Positions 50,518 through 60,200 of a DNA stretch of 64,000 nt are shown here, one piece after another. How positions within the stretch are numbered: the first letter of the stretch is position 1; every line of letters starts with the position of its first letter. Origin of the DNA: an uncultured Flavobacterium sp. (GTDB taxonomy: Bacteria; Bacteroidota; Bacteroidia; Flavobacteriales; Flavobacteriaceae). Under the pieces are notes generated by a model. It saw only the letters and a list, made by a program, of their open reading frames with translations. It was not told where the DNA came from and ran no database searches. Location of the stretch: the NCBI RefSeq assembly GCF_943913405.1, contig NZ_CALTYA010000010.1, positions 31,668-95,667 on the forward strand, given 5' to 3'. The position numbers and the translations under genes were made by a program.

Positions 50518-51393
50518 TTATTTTACAGCTTTGATCAATTCTGCGTTCAAAGCTGCAGCACCTTCACCAACTCTTGGTCCGAAGCCTGAAATTAAAGCGC
50601 CGTCTAAAGCGATAATTTTTTTGTTTTTACCAGCATTTGTTTGAGAAACACCTTGAATTTTAAGCAATCCGTCAACACCGCCAAGGCTTTCCAATCCTGA
50701 AGTAAACAACAAGATCACATCTGGATTTCCTTTGATCAAAGATTCTGGAGTTAATGGTTTGTAGTCTTCAAATTCAGTGATTGCGTTTTGACCTCCGGCC
50801 AAAGCAATAGTTTTTTCGATTGGCGTTTTTGTTCCCGCAACCATCAATGTTCCTGCGCCACGAGCGTAAATGAACAATACTTTTGGTGCTTTTGCGATTG
50901 GCTGAACTTTTGCCAAATCAGCATCGATTTTATCAGTCAAAGCCTTGAAGTCAGCGTGTTTCAAAACACCGGCAACGTCAGCGATTAATTTTTTAGAACC
51001 TTCTGGAGTGAAATCTTGCTTGAAGATGTGCGCTTCGATTCCGGCACCTTTTATTTTTTCAGCTAATTCTGGACTCATGTCTTTTTCTGTAGCCAAGATT
51101 ACTGTTGGTTTTAAAGCAATAATTGACTCGATAGAAATGGTGCGAACGTGACCTAAGTCTTTCGCTGTAGTTTTGATAGTTTCTGGATAAGTTGAAGTCA
51201 CATCCACACCGATGATTTCTTTTTCGTGACCTAAAGCGGCAACGATTTCTGTTACAGCTCCGTTTAAAGAAACGATTTTGTGAGCCTCAGTTTTTGTTTC
51301 AACAGTAGTTTCTTCTACTTTAGTTTCCTTTTTTTTGCAAGAAAACGTTGCTAATGAAACGATTGCAATTACTAAAATGCTTATTTTTTTCAT
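50518..51393 (-). CDS. hmuT: Heme-binding ABC transporter substrate-binding lipoprotein
   Basis: A 291-residue lipoprotein (lipobox TFSC, Cys19) of the type III substrate-binding fold used for heme, B12 and siderophores. Landmarks: KIVSLNGAVTEIVAALGHEKEIIGVD at the start, LKPTVILATEKD, and GGQNAITEFEDYKPLTPESL in the second lobe. In heme-binding relatives one Tyr in each lobe binds heme; the Tyr near position 70 (TYP) and YARGAG near 176 are candidates. First gene of the heme import unit. Confidence 0.9.
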   Translation of the reverse strand: MKKISILVIAIVSLATFSCKKKETKVEETTVETKTEAHKIVSLNGAVTEIVAALGHEKEIIGVDVTSTYPETIKTTAKDLGHVRTISIESIIALKPTVILATEKDMSPELAEKIKGAGIEAHIFKQDFTPEGSKKLIADVAGVLKHADFKALTDKIDADLAKVQPIAKAPKVLFIYARGAGTLMVAGTKTPIEKTIALAGGQNAITEFEDYKPLTPESLIKGNPDVILLFTSGLESLGGVDGLLKIQGVSQTNAGKNKKIIALDGALISGFGPRVGEGAAALNAELIKAVK

Positions 51394-51434
51394 TGGTTTG
51401 TGTGTTTGTTATTTTAATTAAATCTAAATAATGG

Positions 51435-51442
51435 CAAAACTA
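51435..51442 (-). promoter_or_regulatory. -7 box of hmuT
   Basis: The complement reads TAGTTTTG, a TAnnTTTG match, 41 bases before the hmuT ATG. The region between hmuT and sufS (296 bp) is otherwise AT-rich without genes. Confidence 0.5.
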
Positions 51443-51637
51443 TGATTAATTTTGTAGTTAGAAAAGTTAAAAATGGTAAATGTTTGAGAAGTTTCTGATT
51501 GAATTTGGGATTATAATTGATTCAAGATTTCAAAAAATAGCTTCCGTAAACTGACATTATTAAATTTTACAGGAATTCTAGTTTATAAAAAGAATAAAAT
51601 TCAAGTATTCCCACATATTTTAATTCTATCTTAATTC

Positions 51638-51669
51638 TTGTTCTATTAAAGAAACATACCGTAAATTTG
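51638..51669 (+). promoter_or_regulatory. Promoter of the sufS unit
   Basis: TTG at 51638-51640 and TAAATTTG at 51662-51669, 21 bases apart, match the -33/-7 pattern. It is 20 bases before the sufS ATG. Confidence 0.7.
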
Positions 51670-51689
51670 CACCAATTTCCTATTATACA

Positions 51690-52910
51690 ATGTTAGATAT
51701 TCAATCCATTCGTGCCGAGTTTCCGATACTTACGCAAAAAGTAAACGGTAAACCTTTGGTCTATTTCGATAATGCGGCGACTTCGCAGAAACCAAAAGTG
51801 GTGATTGACGCAATTGCTTCCTATTACGAAGAAATCAATGCCAATATTCACCGTGGCGTTCACAAATTGAGCCAATTGGCGACTGATGCTTATGAAGTTT
51901 CCCGTATCAAAATCCAGAATCATATTAATGCCAAACATAATTACGAAGTGCTTTTTACGGCAGGAACAACGCACGGAATTAATCTAGTTTCAAACGGATT
52001 TGCTTCCTTGTTGAAAGAAGGAGATGAGGTGATGGTTTCGGCTTTGGAACATCATTCGAATATTGTTCCGTGGCAAATGCTTTGTGAGCGAACGGGCGCA
52101 AAACTAACTGTGATTCCGATGGATGAGAATGGCGAATTGATTTTTTCGGAATTTGAAAGATTGCTTTCTGAGAAAACGAAAATCATAGCCGTAAATCATA
52201 TTTCAAATGCTTTAGGAACTATAAATCCTATTAAGAAAATCATTGATAAAGCACACCAATTTGGAGCTGCGGTTTTAATCGATGGCGCTCAGGCAACGCC
52301 ACACGTGAAGCCAGATGTTCAAGAATTGGATTGTGATTTCTACGTATTTTCTGGACATAAAATCTGCGGACCAACCGGAACCGGGATTTTATACGGAAAA
52401 GAAGAATGGCTGAACAAATTGCCTCCTTATCAAGGCGGCGGCGAAATGATCAAGGAAGTGACTTTTGAGAAAACGACTTATGCGGATTTGCCTCATAAAT
52501 TTGAAGCCGGAACGCCAAACATTGCTGGCGGAATTGTTTTAGGAACGGCCATTGATTATTTGAATGAAGTTGGTTTTGAGAATATTGCTGCTTACGAACA
52601 CGAACTTTTAGAATATGGTACAAAGCGTCTGTCAGAAATTGAAGGCTTGAAAATCTACGGGCCAAAATCTTTAGACAATAAAACTTCTGTGATTTCTTTC
52701 AACGTAGGAAATATCCATCCGTATGACATTGGAACGATTGTTGACAAGAAGGGAATAGCGGTCAGAACCGGACATCATTGTGCACAACCGATCATGAATT
52801 TTTTCAATATTCCAGGAACGATTCGTGCTTCGTTTTCGTTTTACAATACAAAAGAAGAAATAGATGCTTTGGTCGAAGCTGTGAAAAAAGCGCAGACCAT
52901 GTTGTCTTAA
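51690..52910 (+). CDS. sufS: Cysteine desulfurase SufS
   Basis: A 406-residue group II PLP-dependent desulfurase supplying sulfur for Fe-S clusters. The PLP Lys is K224 in SGHKICGPTGTGILYG, and the catalytic Cys is C364 in RTGHHCAQP; both positions agree with E. coli SufS numbering for Cys. The N-terminal YFDNAATSQKP is typical. It heads the second suf unit, separated from the sufD end by the about 8-kb heme locus. Confidence 0.97.
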   Translation: MLDIQSIRAEFPILTQKVNGKPLVYFDNAATSQKPKVVIDAIASYYEEINANIHRGVHKLSQLATDAYEVSRIKIQNHINAKHNYEVLFTAGTTHGINLVSNGFASLLKEGDEVMVSALEHHSNIVPWQMLCERTGAKLTVIPMDENGELIFSEFERLLSEKTKIIAVNHISNALGTINPIKKIIDKAHQFGAAVLIDGAQATPHVKPDVQELDCDFYVFSGHKICGPTGTGILYGKEEWLNKLPPYQGGGEMIKEVTFEKTTYADLPHKFEAGTPNIAGGIVLGTAIDYLNEVGFENIAAYEHELLEYGTKRLSEIEGLKIYGPKSLDNKTSVISFNVGNIHPYDIGTIVDKKGIAVRTGHHCAQPIMNFFNIPGTIRASFSFYNTKEEIDALVEAVKKAQTMLS

Positions 52911-52945
52911 TTATAGTTACTAACAAATTTTAAATCCAAACAAAC

Positions 52946-53383
52946 ATGAAAATCTTATCGACATTTATTTTAGTGCTATTTATGGCAAAAGGCTGTACAA
53001 ATTCTGAATTGAAAAAAGAGAGCGAAAATATTTCTTTTGAATATGAAGCGCAAACTAGAGGAGGCTATAAAAAAGTGATAGCCAAACAAGATACCGTTTA
53101 CACCATCAAAAGCCGCGGTGGCGAAGCAGTTCAAAAGCAACTCTCAAAAAGCGACTGGAATTCATTAATAGATTTGCTTTCAAAAGTAGATGCTGAAAAG
53201 ATAAAAGACTTGAAAGCGCCATCAGAAAAAAGATTTTATGACGGAGCGATGATTGCCGATTTAAAAGTGATTTATAAAGACAAGACGTATGAAAGTTCTA
53301 GTTTTGACCACGGAAATCCGCCAGCGGAAATCAAAGATTTGGTTAATAAAATTTTAGAAGTTTCAGATTTAAGTAAAGAATAA
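52946..53383 (+). CDS. Lipoprotein of unknown function between sufS and sufE
   Basis: A 145-residue protein with a short signal and the lipobox-like MAKGC (Cys17). The mature part carries TRGGYKKVIAKQDTVYTIKSRGGE and a Lys/Asp-rich helical tail. No family recognised. It lies 35 bp after sufS and its stop is 1 base before the sufE start, so it is in the operon. Being a lipoprotein, it cannot act directly in cytoplasmic cluster assembly. Confidence 0.72.
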   Translation: MKILSTFILVLFMAKGCTNSELKKESENISFEYEAQTRGGYKKVIAKQDTVYTIKSRGGEAVQKQLSKSDWNSLIDLLSKVDAEKIKDLKAPSEKRFYDGAMIADLKVIYKDKTYESSSFDHGNPPAEIKDLVNKILEVSDLSKE

Positions 53384-53384
53384 G

Positions 53385-53822
53385 ATGACGATAAAAGAAA
53401 TACAAGATGAGATTGTTGAAGAGTTCTCTTGGTTTGATGAATTAGAAGAAAGTGATTCACCGGAGAAAATGCAATATATAATTGACTTAGGGAAATCTGT
53501 TCCTCTAATTGATGATAAATTTAAAAATGATGATCATCTCATAAAAGGTTGTCAATCAGACTTGTGGTTGAATGCGGAGCTTAATGATGATAAAGTCATT
53601 TTTACCGCAAGCGCCGCGGCAATAATTCCAAGAGGAATTGTCTCTATTTTGATTAGGATGTATTCTAATCAAAAGCCTTTAGATATATTAGAGGATAATA
53701 CAAATGATTTTCTTCGAAGAGCAGGATTAGATAATTTTTTTCAAATGACTCGATCAAATGGACTTGAGCAGATGATTAAAAAAATTAAGATATATGCTTT
53801 AGGATTTTCACAAAAAAAATAA
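53385..53822 (+). CDS. sufE: Sulfur acceptor protein SufE
   Basis: A 145-residue protein that takes the persulfide from SufS and passes it to SufB. The acceptor Cys is C56 in IKGCQSDLWL; the N-terminal FSWFDELEESDSPEKMQYIIDLG and the C-terminal LDNFFQMTRSNGLEQMIKKI match the family. Follows the lipoprotein by 1 bp. Confidence 0.95.
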   Translation: MTIKEIQDEIVEEFSWFDELEESDSPEKMQYIIDLGKSVPLIDDKFKNDDHLIKGCQSDLWLNAELNDDKVIFTASAAAIIPRGIVSILIRMYSNQKPLDILEDNTNDFLRRAGLDNFFQMTRSNGLEQMIKKIKIYALGFSQKK

Positions 53823-53829
53823 AAATAAA

Positions 53830-54153
53830 ATGGAACAAGAAATAGACACAAACCAACTAGGAGAAGACATCGTAAAAATCTTAAAAACAATTTATGATCC
53901 AGAGATTCCGGTTGATATTTATGAGTTGGGATTGATTTATGACGTGATGGTAAATACTGATTACGAAGTAAAAATCTTGATGACACTGACTTCGCCAAAC
54001 TGCCCGGTTGCAGAAACTTTGCCAAGAGAAGTAGAAGACAAAGTCAATAAAATTGAAAATGTAAAAGCTACAGAAGTAGAAATTACATTCGATCCGCCAT
54101 GGAGCAAAGATTTGATGAGCGAAGAAGCAAAATTAGAATTAGGAATGCTTTAA
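53830..54153 (+). CDS. sufT: MIP18/DUF59 Fe-S assembly protein (SufT-like)
   Basis: A 107-residue MIP18-fold protein. Motifs: IYDPEIPVDIYELGLIYDV, the hallmark of the DUF59 family, and LTSPNCPVAETLP with the conserved Cys, and FDPPWSKDLMSEEAKLELGM. Such proteins help mature Fe-S proteins (SufT, PaaD). In Bacteroidota they often sit beside sufE, as here. The symbol is by context. Confidence 0.9.
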   Translation: MEQEIDTNQLGEDIVKILKTIYDPEIPVDIYELGLIYDVMVNTDYEVKILMTLTSPNCPVAETLPREVEDKVNKIENVKATEVEITFDPPWSKDLMSEEAKLELGML

Positions 54154-54156
54154 ATT

Positions 54157-54230
54157 AGTTGATAGTTTTTGGTTGACAGTTGATAGTTTCAATCAATCAA
54201 CTGTCAACCAAAAACTATCAACTATCAACT
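54157..54230. repeat. 28-bp perfect inverted repeat built of 7-bp units
   Basis: The left arm (54157-54184) reads AGTTGAT, AGTTTTT, GGTTGAC, AGTTGAT. The right arm (54196-54223) is its exact complement, and a further unit ATCAACT follows to 54230. The start codon of the DUF2480 gene lies only six bases beyond, so the hairpin may hide the ribosome binding region. Confidence 0.88.
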
Positions 54231-54236
54231 AAAAAA

Positions 54237-54740
54237 ATGGAAATTATAAATAAAGTAGCAAATAGCGTTCTTGAGATATTTGATCTTGAAGATTATTATC
54301 CAAAAGGAATCCGTGTGGGACTTGATATTTCGCAATGGCTTTTGGAAGGATTTTTATTGCGTGAAAAAGATTTCCGTGAACATTTGAAAAATCATGACTG
54401 GTCGCAATATCAAAACCAATATGTTTCGGTTTTTTGCAGTACAGATGCCATAGTTCCGGCTTGGGCTTCTATTTTGGTAACAATTCATTTGTCGCCTTTT
54501 GCCAAGAAAATAGTGAGCGGAACTTTAGAAGATTTAGAAACTTCTTTATATGAAGAAATTCTTCCAAGTTTGGATTATTCTAAATTTGAAGGAAAACCGG
54601 TTATTATCAAAGGATGTTCTAAAAAACCAGTTCCAATGAGCGCTTATGTTTTGGCGGCTCAAAAATTGCAGCCTTTTGCCAGAAGCATTATGTATGGCGA
54701 AGCTTGTTCGGCTGTTCCTTTGTATAAAAAGAGCAAGTAA
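54237..54740 (+). CDS. DUF2480 family protein
   Basis: A 167-residue protein if started at ATG 54237, giving MEIINKVANSVLEIFDLEDYYP. An upstream in-frame start at 54180 would be inside the inverted repeat and is rejected. DUF2480 is limited to Bacteroidota and regularly occurs near suf genes; its role is unknown. The sequence LDISQWLLEGFLLREKDFREHLKNHDW and the C-terminal KPVPMSAYVLAAQKLQPFARSIMYGEAC are family-like. Conserved Cys and His in the middle and C-terminus (FCST, KGCSK, EACS) fit a metal or cluster role, which is inference. Confidence 0.88.
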   Translation: MEIINKVANSVLEIFDLEDYYPKGIRVGLDISQWLLEGFLLREKDFREHLKNHDWSQYQNQYVSVFCSTDAIVPAWASILVTIHLSPFAKKIVSGTLEDLETSLYEEILPSLDYSKFEGKPVIIKGCSKKPVPMSAYVLAAQKLQPFARSIMYGEACSAVPLYKKSK

Positions 54741-54758
54741 TTATAAATAAAATATTAA

Positions 54759-54801
54759 CCGCAGATTTACAGATTAAATTAGAAAATCTGCAAATCTGCG
54801 G
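54759..54801. repeat. Dispersed inverted repeat CGCAGATT (copy 2)
   Basis: CCGCAGATTT (54759-54768) and AAATCTGCGG (54792-54801) are perfect 10-bp arms; the centre also repeats the AAATCTGC motif. Same element as at 32339-32373. It follows the DUF2480 gene and may serve as a terminator (GGTTTTC tail). Confidence 0.7.
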
Positions 54802-54864
54802 TTTTCTTTGTGCTCATTTTTAAAGTTTCTGCTTTGTTTTAACAAATAAAAATTTCGATTTTAT

Positions 54865-54872
54865 TATATTTG
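54865..54872 (+). promoter_or_regulatory. -7 box of the DUF3078 gene
   Basis: TATATTTG is an exact TAnnTTTG match, 14 bases before the ATG at 54887, so the leader is very short. Confidence 0.6.
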
Positions 54873-54886
54873 TTAAAACTGGGAAT

Positions 54887-55777
54887 ATGAAAAAACTTAC
54901 CACACTCTCGCTTTGTCTTTTCGGAATCTTTATGTCTAACGCCCAACAAGATTCTGTCAAAATAGCAACCGACACCTTAAAAAGATGGGAAACCAAAGGA
55001 AATGCTTCTTTGCTTTTCAATCAATCTACTTTTGAAAACTGGCTTGCCGGAGGAGAAAATAACATCTCTGGAATCGTCGGCGTCAATTATGATTTCAACT
55101 ATAAAAAAGACGATTGGACTTGGGATAATAAAGTAATTGCATCCTATGGATTGGTGAAAACCAGAACAAGTTCTTTTGCGAAAAAAACCGATGACAGATT
55201 AGAACTGAATTCACTTTTGGGTAAAAAAGTGCAAGGAAACACCAATTGGTCTTATTCGGCTTTCATGAATTTCAAGACGCAGTTTTCTAAAGGATATGTA
55301 TATTCTAAAAATGAAGACGGAGCAGAAATTCGTGATGAATATACTAATTTTCTTTCTCCAGCTTATTTATATTTTGGACCGGGTATGCTTTGGAAGAAAG
55401 ATGATAATTTAAAAATAAATCTTTCTCCGGCGACTTCGAAATTAACTTTTGTAGATAAAAATTTTACGCTTCCAGATGAGGCTTATTTTGGCGTAAAAGA
55501 AGGAGAATCTATTCGATATGAGCTTGGTTTCAATGCTTCGGTGTATTATAAATTAGACGTAATTGCGAATGTTACTTTCGAAAATATTCTGAATTTATAT
55601 TCTAATTACCTTGAAGATCCGCAAAATGTAGATATTGATTACCAGCTGAATATTGTGATGAAAATCAATAAATATCTTTCAACGAATTTGTCTTTCCAAA
55701 CTATTTATGATGACAATGCTTACAAAGGATTTCAGATTCGTCAAGTTTTTGGAGTAGCGGCGAATTATGGATTTTAG
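54887..55777 (+). CDS. DUF3078 domain-containing outer-membrane protein
   Basis: A 296-residue secreted protein with signal peptide (ending MSNAQ). The strand-rich body (NQSTFENWLAGGENNISGI, YDFNYKKDDWTWDNKVIASYG) ends in an aromatic residue (NYGF), as in outer-membrane barrels. The motif NWLAGGENN fits DUF3078, whose function is unknown. Single-gene unit with its own promoter and terminator. Confidence 0.85.
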   Translation: MKKLTTLSLCLFGIFMSNAQQDSVKIATDTLKRWETKGNASLLFNQSTFENWLAGGENNISGIVGVNYDFNYKKDDWTWDNKVIASYGLVKTRTSSFAKKTDDRLELNSLLGKKVQGNTNWSYSAFMNFKTQFSKGYVYSKNEDGAEIRDEYTNFLSPAYLYFGPGMLWKKDDNLKINLSPATSKLTFVDKNFTLPDEAYFGVKEGESIRYELGFNASVYYKLDVIANVTFENILNLYSNYLEDPQNVDIDYQLNIVMKINKYLSTNLSFQTIYDDNAYKGFQIRQVFGVAANYGF

Positions 55778-55802
55778 AAAATTATAGGCATATTTATATT
55801 GT

Positions 55803-55840
55803 AAAAAACCTTCCTTTTATTTATAAAGGAAGGTTTTTTT
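55803..55840. terminator. Bidirectional terminator between DUF3078 gene and hflX
   Basis: AAAAAACCTTCCTTT (55803-55817) pairs with AAAGGAAGGTTTTTT (55825-55839) around a seven-base loop; A and T runs serve both directions. Confidence 0.92.
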
Positions 55841-55861
55841 ATTTGTAAAATATTTAAAAAT

Positions 55862-57103
55862 TTATTCTTCAGAATTGTCTTTTTCTTCAGGCGCTTCGTG
55901 ATAATCTGGATATAAGAATTTATTGTAAGGAAAGCGCGTGATGTGGATTTCTCTTACGGCTTCATAAACTTTTTCCCTGAATTCTTCGAAGTTTTCTTTG
56001 TTTACAGCAGAAATAAATAGCGCTTTGTCTTCGCCCATTTTTGACATCCAAGTCGATTTCCATTCTTCGAGCGTGTAATGCTTGGTCGTTTTTTCTGTAA
56101 TCAAATCATCATGGTCAATCGTCAGATGTTTGTAAGCATCGATTTTATTGAAAACCATGATTGTCGGCTTGTCGCCACTTTTGATGTCGTCCAAAATTTG
56201 ATTTACAGAAGCAATATGCTCTTCAAAATCAGGATGCGAAATGTCAACAACGTGCAAAAGCAAATCAGCTTCGCGGACTTCGTCAAGCGTGCTTTTAAAA
56301 GAATCTACCAATTGCGTAGGCAGTTTTCTGATAAATCCGACAGTATCAGATAACAAGAAAGGCAGATTTTTGATTACGACTTTTCGAACCGTAGTGTCTA
56401 AAGTTGCGAATAATTTATTTTCTACGAAAACCTCGCTCTTGCTGATAACGTTCATCAAAGTTGATTTTCCGACGTTAGTATATCCGACTAAAGCTACGCG
56501 AACCATGGCGCCGCGATTTCCTCTTTGGACAGACATTTGCTTGTCGATGACTTTTATTTTGTCTTTCAGCAAAGCAATGCGGTCGCGAACAATACGTCGG
56601 TCAGTTTCAATCTCAGTTTCTCCAGGACCGCGCATCCCGATACCGCCTTTTTGGCGTTCAAGGTGCGTCCACATCCCAGAAAGTCTGGGAAGCAGATAAA
56701 TGCATTGTGCCAATTCTACCTGTGTTCTAGCATAAGAAGTTTCTGCTCTCTGTGCAAAAATATCAAGGATGAGGTTTGTTCTGTCTAAAACTTTACATTC
56801 CACCAAAATCTTGGAAATATTTTTTTGCTGTGAAGGCGAAAGCTCATCATCAAAAATTACGGTCGTAATATCGTTTTCTTTTACGTAAAGGCTTATCTCG
56901 TCCATCTTTCCGGTTCCTAAAAAAGTCTTCGGATTTGGGCGCTCCATTTTCTGAGAAAATCTTTTCACGACTTCCCCGCCGGCGGTAAACGTCAGGAATT
57001 CAAGCTCGTCAAGATACTCGGTCAGTTTTTCTTCATTTTGGTTTTGTGTGACAATCCCCACAATAACCGTTCTTTCAAATTTTATAGTTTCTTTTTCTAG
57101 CAT
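55862..57103 (-). CDS. hflX: Ribosome-associated GTPase HflX
   Basis: A 413-residue HflX-type GTPase that binds the 50S subunit and rescues or splits stalled ribosomes. An N-terminal HflX domain (residues 1-190, with NPKTFLGTGKMDEI and GPGETEIETDRR) precedes the G domain: G1 GYTNVGKST, G3 DTVGFIRKLP, G4 NKID. The C-terminus ends with acidic residues. Single-gene unit. Confidence 0.96.
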   Translation of the reverse strand: MLEKETIKFERTVIVGIVTQNQNEEKLTEYLDELEFLTFTAGGEVVKRFSQKMERPNPKTFLGTGKMDEISLYVKENDITTVIFDDELSPSQQKNISKILVECKVLDRTNLILDIFAQRAETSYARTQVELAQCIYLLPRLSGMWTHLERQKGGIGMRGPGETEIETDRRIVRDRIALLKDKIKVIDKQMSVQRGNRGAMVRVALVGYTNVGKSTLMNVISKSEVFVENKLFATLDTTVRKVVIKNLPFLLSDTVGFIRKLPTQLVDSFKSTLDEVREADLLLHVVDISHPDFEEHIASVNQILDDIKSGDKPTIMVFNKIDAYKHLTIDHDDLITEKTTKHYTLEEWKSTWMSKMGEDKALFISAVNKENFEEFREKVYEAVREIHITRFPYNKFLYPDYHEAPEEKDNSEE

Positions 57104-57119
57104 GTTTCTAATTATATTA

Positions 57120-57127
57120 CAAAGCTA
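57120..57127 (-). promoter_or_regulatory. -7 box of hflX
   Basis: The complement reads TAGCTTTG, a TAnnTTTG match, 16 bases before the hflX ATG. The gap to the next gene (57104-57294) holds nothing else that I can name. Confidence 0.55.
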
Positions 57128-57294
57128 ACAAATTGTGAAGAATGACAGTGTTTTTATGAACAAAAGAAGTGTATTGCACAAAATGTTTTTAGTTAAAAGT
57201 GAAATTTATGTTATGATATTCTTAAAAATAATTAAATTTGAAGTTCTAAACTCATTTTTGAGCATATTCAAACAACCTAAAAACTTTTCATTTT

Positions 57295-60200
57295 ATGAAA
57301 AAAATTACTTTATTAATTTTAACCTTTCTCTTGAGCTTTGTCAGCTCCTTCGGGCAGACAGAGAACTTTGATGGAGGGACGACACTGCCCACCGGCTGGG
57401 TTGCCTTCAATGACGGTAATGGCCCTCAGGCTAGTATTCTGCGATGGAATGTGACAAGCTTGGTGTCGGCATCAGCACCAAATTCTGCTAGAAGCCAGTA
57501 TTATATTCCTTCTGCAGTAGGTGTAACAACTCATGACTGGCTAGTAACTAAAGCTATTGCAGTGCCGCAAAATGGTCAATTGCAATTGAATGTAGGACAG
57601 TTAGTTGCTGGTAACCAGTTTAATACCTTTAAGGTACTGGTTGCGACAAGTTTCAATCCAACAGGGAATTATAATACCGATTCTGCTGGTTTCAACCAAG
57701 TGGCTGTATGGTCAGAGCTTGAAATAAATAGCGGAAATGCGGTTAGTACTACTGTGCCTGGCCAAGGCTGGGAACAAAAAACAGTTTCTCTCCAGAGCTA
57801 TTCTGGTCAGACTGTTTATATTGCTTTTGTAAGAGAGTACACTCGTGCTGCTGCAAATGTACCAGAGAGCTGGCTGATAGATGACATCCGTGTTGCTTCA
57901 AAATGTTTGACTCCAACTGCTTTGCAAGCGCCAACAATCAATATGACAAGCGCAAGTTTGGCATGGTCAGATCTTAACAGTCCTACTACTGGATCTCAAT
58001 GGGAGATTGTATATGCTACTGCTGAGCAAAGTTTAGCTGAAGCTATAACAAATAACCAAACACTTCCTGGTGCGCCAAACGTTCCTGGTGGGCCATCTTT
58101 AAATTATACTATTCCTATCGGGACATTGTTGCCTGATACAGATTATAAATATTACATAAGAGCTGTCTGTTCGCCAACTAATAAAAGTGATTGGTCAGAC
58201 CCTTATTTCTTTACAACAGCAGGACTTGGCGAAACATGTGCTGAGCCAATCGTTATTCCTGGTATTCCTTATTCTACAAACGGTGATACCGCAGATTCTA
58301 ATGACAGAACAGATGTTATTCAGGCATCAAGCTGTGTAACTGGAACAGTAAACTATATGGCTGGTAATGAAGTTTTCTATTCTTTCGTTGCGCCAACAAC
58401 TGGCGAAGTGAGAATTGAATTGTCTCCTACTGGACCAAATTCTTCTATTTTTGTATACAACAGTTGTCCAGCACCTGGACAAAGCTGTTTAGCTGGTGTA
58501 GCTAATACGACATCAGGAACAAGAATAATTCCTAACCTTTCTGTTACTGCGGGTTCTACTTATATAGTAGTTATTTCTTCTTCTGCAGCAACTCAAACGG
58601 TTGGATACTATTTAGAAATTCAATATGTAACTTGTGCCGAGCCAACGGGACTTGCAGTTCCTACGGCTACAATGACAGGTGCTACGCTTTCTTGGAATAA
58701 TCCTATCCCAGTTGTAAACTGGCAAATTGCTGTACAGCCTGCAGGAGCTACAATTCCCCAAGGCGCGGGAGTTCCAGTTAGTACTGCTGACGGATTGCCA
58801 GCAGCAACACTTACAACGACTATTGGTAACTTAACGAATGGAACTGGTCTTGGTGCTGCAATGACATCAGGAACTGCTTACCAATATTGGGTAAGAGGTG
58901 AATGTGCTATAGGAGGAACTACCTATAGCCCATGGGCTGGACCATTCCAATTCATTACACCAGTTTGTGATCCTGTTAATCAATGTAACCATACTTTTAG
59001 GCTTACAAGATCTGGCGGTGCCGGATGGGGTGGTGCAGTAATGCAGGTGAAACAAAATGGTGTTGTAGTTAAGACCTTAGGTCCTGACTTTACGACAGGA
59101 ACATCTTCGGTTGTGACTGTGGCTCTTTGTGAAAATATTCCTTTTGAACTTGTTTGGGTAACTGGCGGTACTGCTCCTAATAATATAGGTGTTATCGTTA
59201 ATAACAGTTATAACCAATTGTTATATCAAAAACCAGCAGGTATCGGATCTCCATCTGCGACTGTACCTTTATATTCAGCTACTGTTATCTGTGACTATCC
59301 AAGATGTGTACCTCCGATCAATCAAAATTTTAACTCGGTAACTGCGTCTTCAGCGGTATTGACATGGACAGCTGCAACAAATATTTCTGCATCTGCATGG
59401 CAAATATATATTATGCCAACTGCAGAAGCAACTGCTCCGTTAGATGCTGAGCCAGTAGCAAGTACAGCTCCAGGTTATTATAGCGGACCAACAGTGGTTA
59501 GCGGTTATCTTGCTTCAGGACTTCGTTCAGATACTCCTTATGTTTATTACGTAAGAACAGTTTGTGATGGCGTTAGAGGAAGTGACTGGGTTGGCCCAAT
59601 TACTTTTAGAACAGCAGCTTCTTGTGGTGTACCTACAGTTCTTTTAGCAACTGGACAAAGTACTACTAGTGCAATATTATCTTGGACACAGCCAGTATCT
59701 CCGGCTGGAGGAACTGCTACGCAATGGGAAATTGTTGTTCAAGCTCCTGCTACGGGTGTTCCTGCATACAATGCTACAAGTATTCCTGTTAGTGGTGGTG
59801 CATCTATAAATTATGGGGTTGCAGCGGGAACTACGCCTTTAACTGCAGCTACACAATATGAGTATTATGTTAGAGCTGTTTGTTCTGGTACTGATAAAAG
59901 TAGATGGGCTGGACCATATGTGTTCAAAACATTATGTGATCCTATAAACGTTCCTTACACAGAAGGATTCAATACTGGATCTCAATATGAAATATGCTGG
60001 ACAGCATTGAATGTAACTGGTACAACTAACTGGGACTTGAATTCTGCTAGTCCTTTTGAAGGAGACCAATCAGCATCAGTTGTACCTACTGTTGCAAACA
60101 ACAACAATTATCTTATTTCTCCAACTCTTAACTTGCTTGCTAACTATAGAGTTAGATTTAGATATAAAGTGGAAAGTGCAGGAGCAAATAATACAGTTAA

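Noticed and set aside
54180..54236. Upstream ATG for the DUF2480 protein
   Set aside because: It lies inside the inverted repeat and would encode a low-complexity leader; the family start fits MEIINKVANS at 54237.
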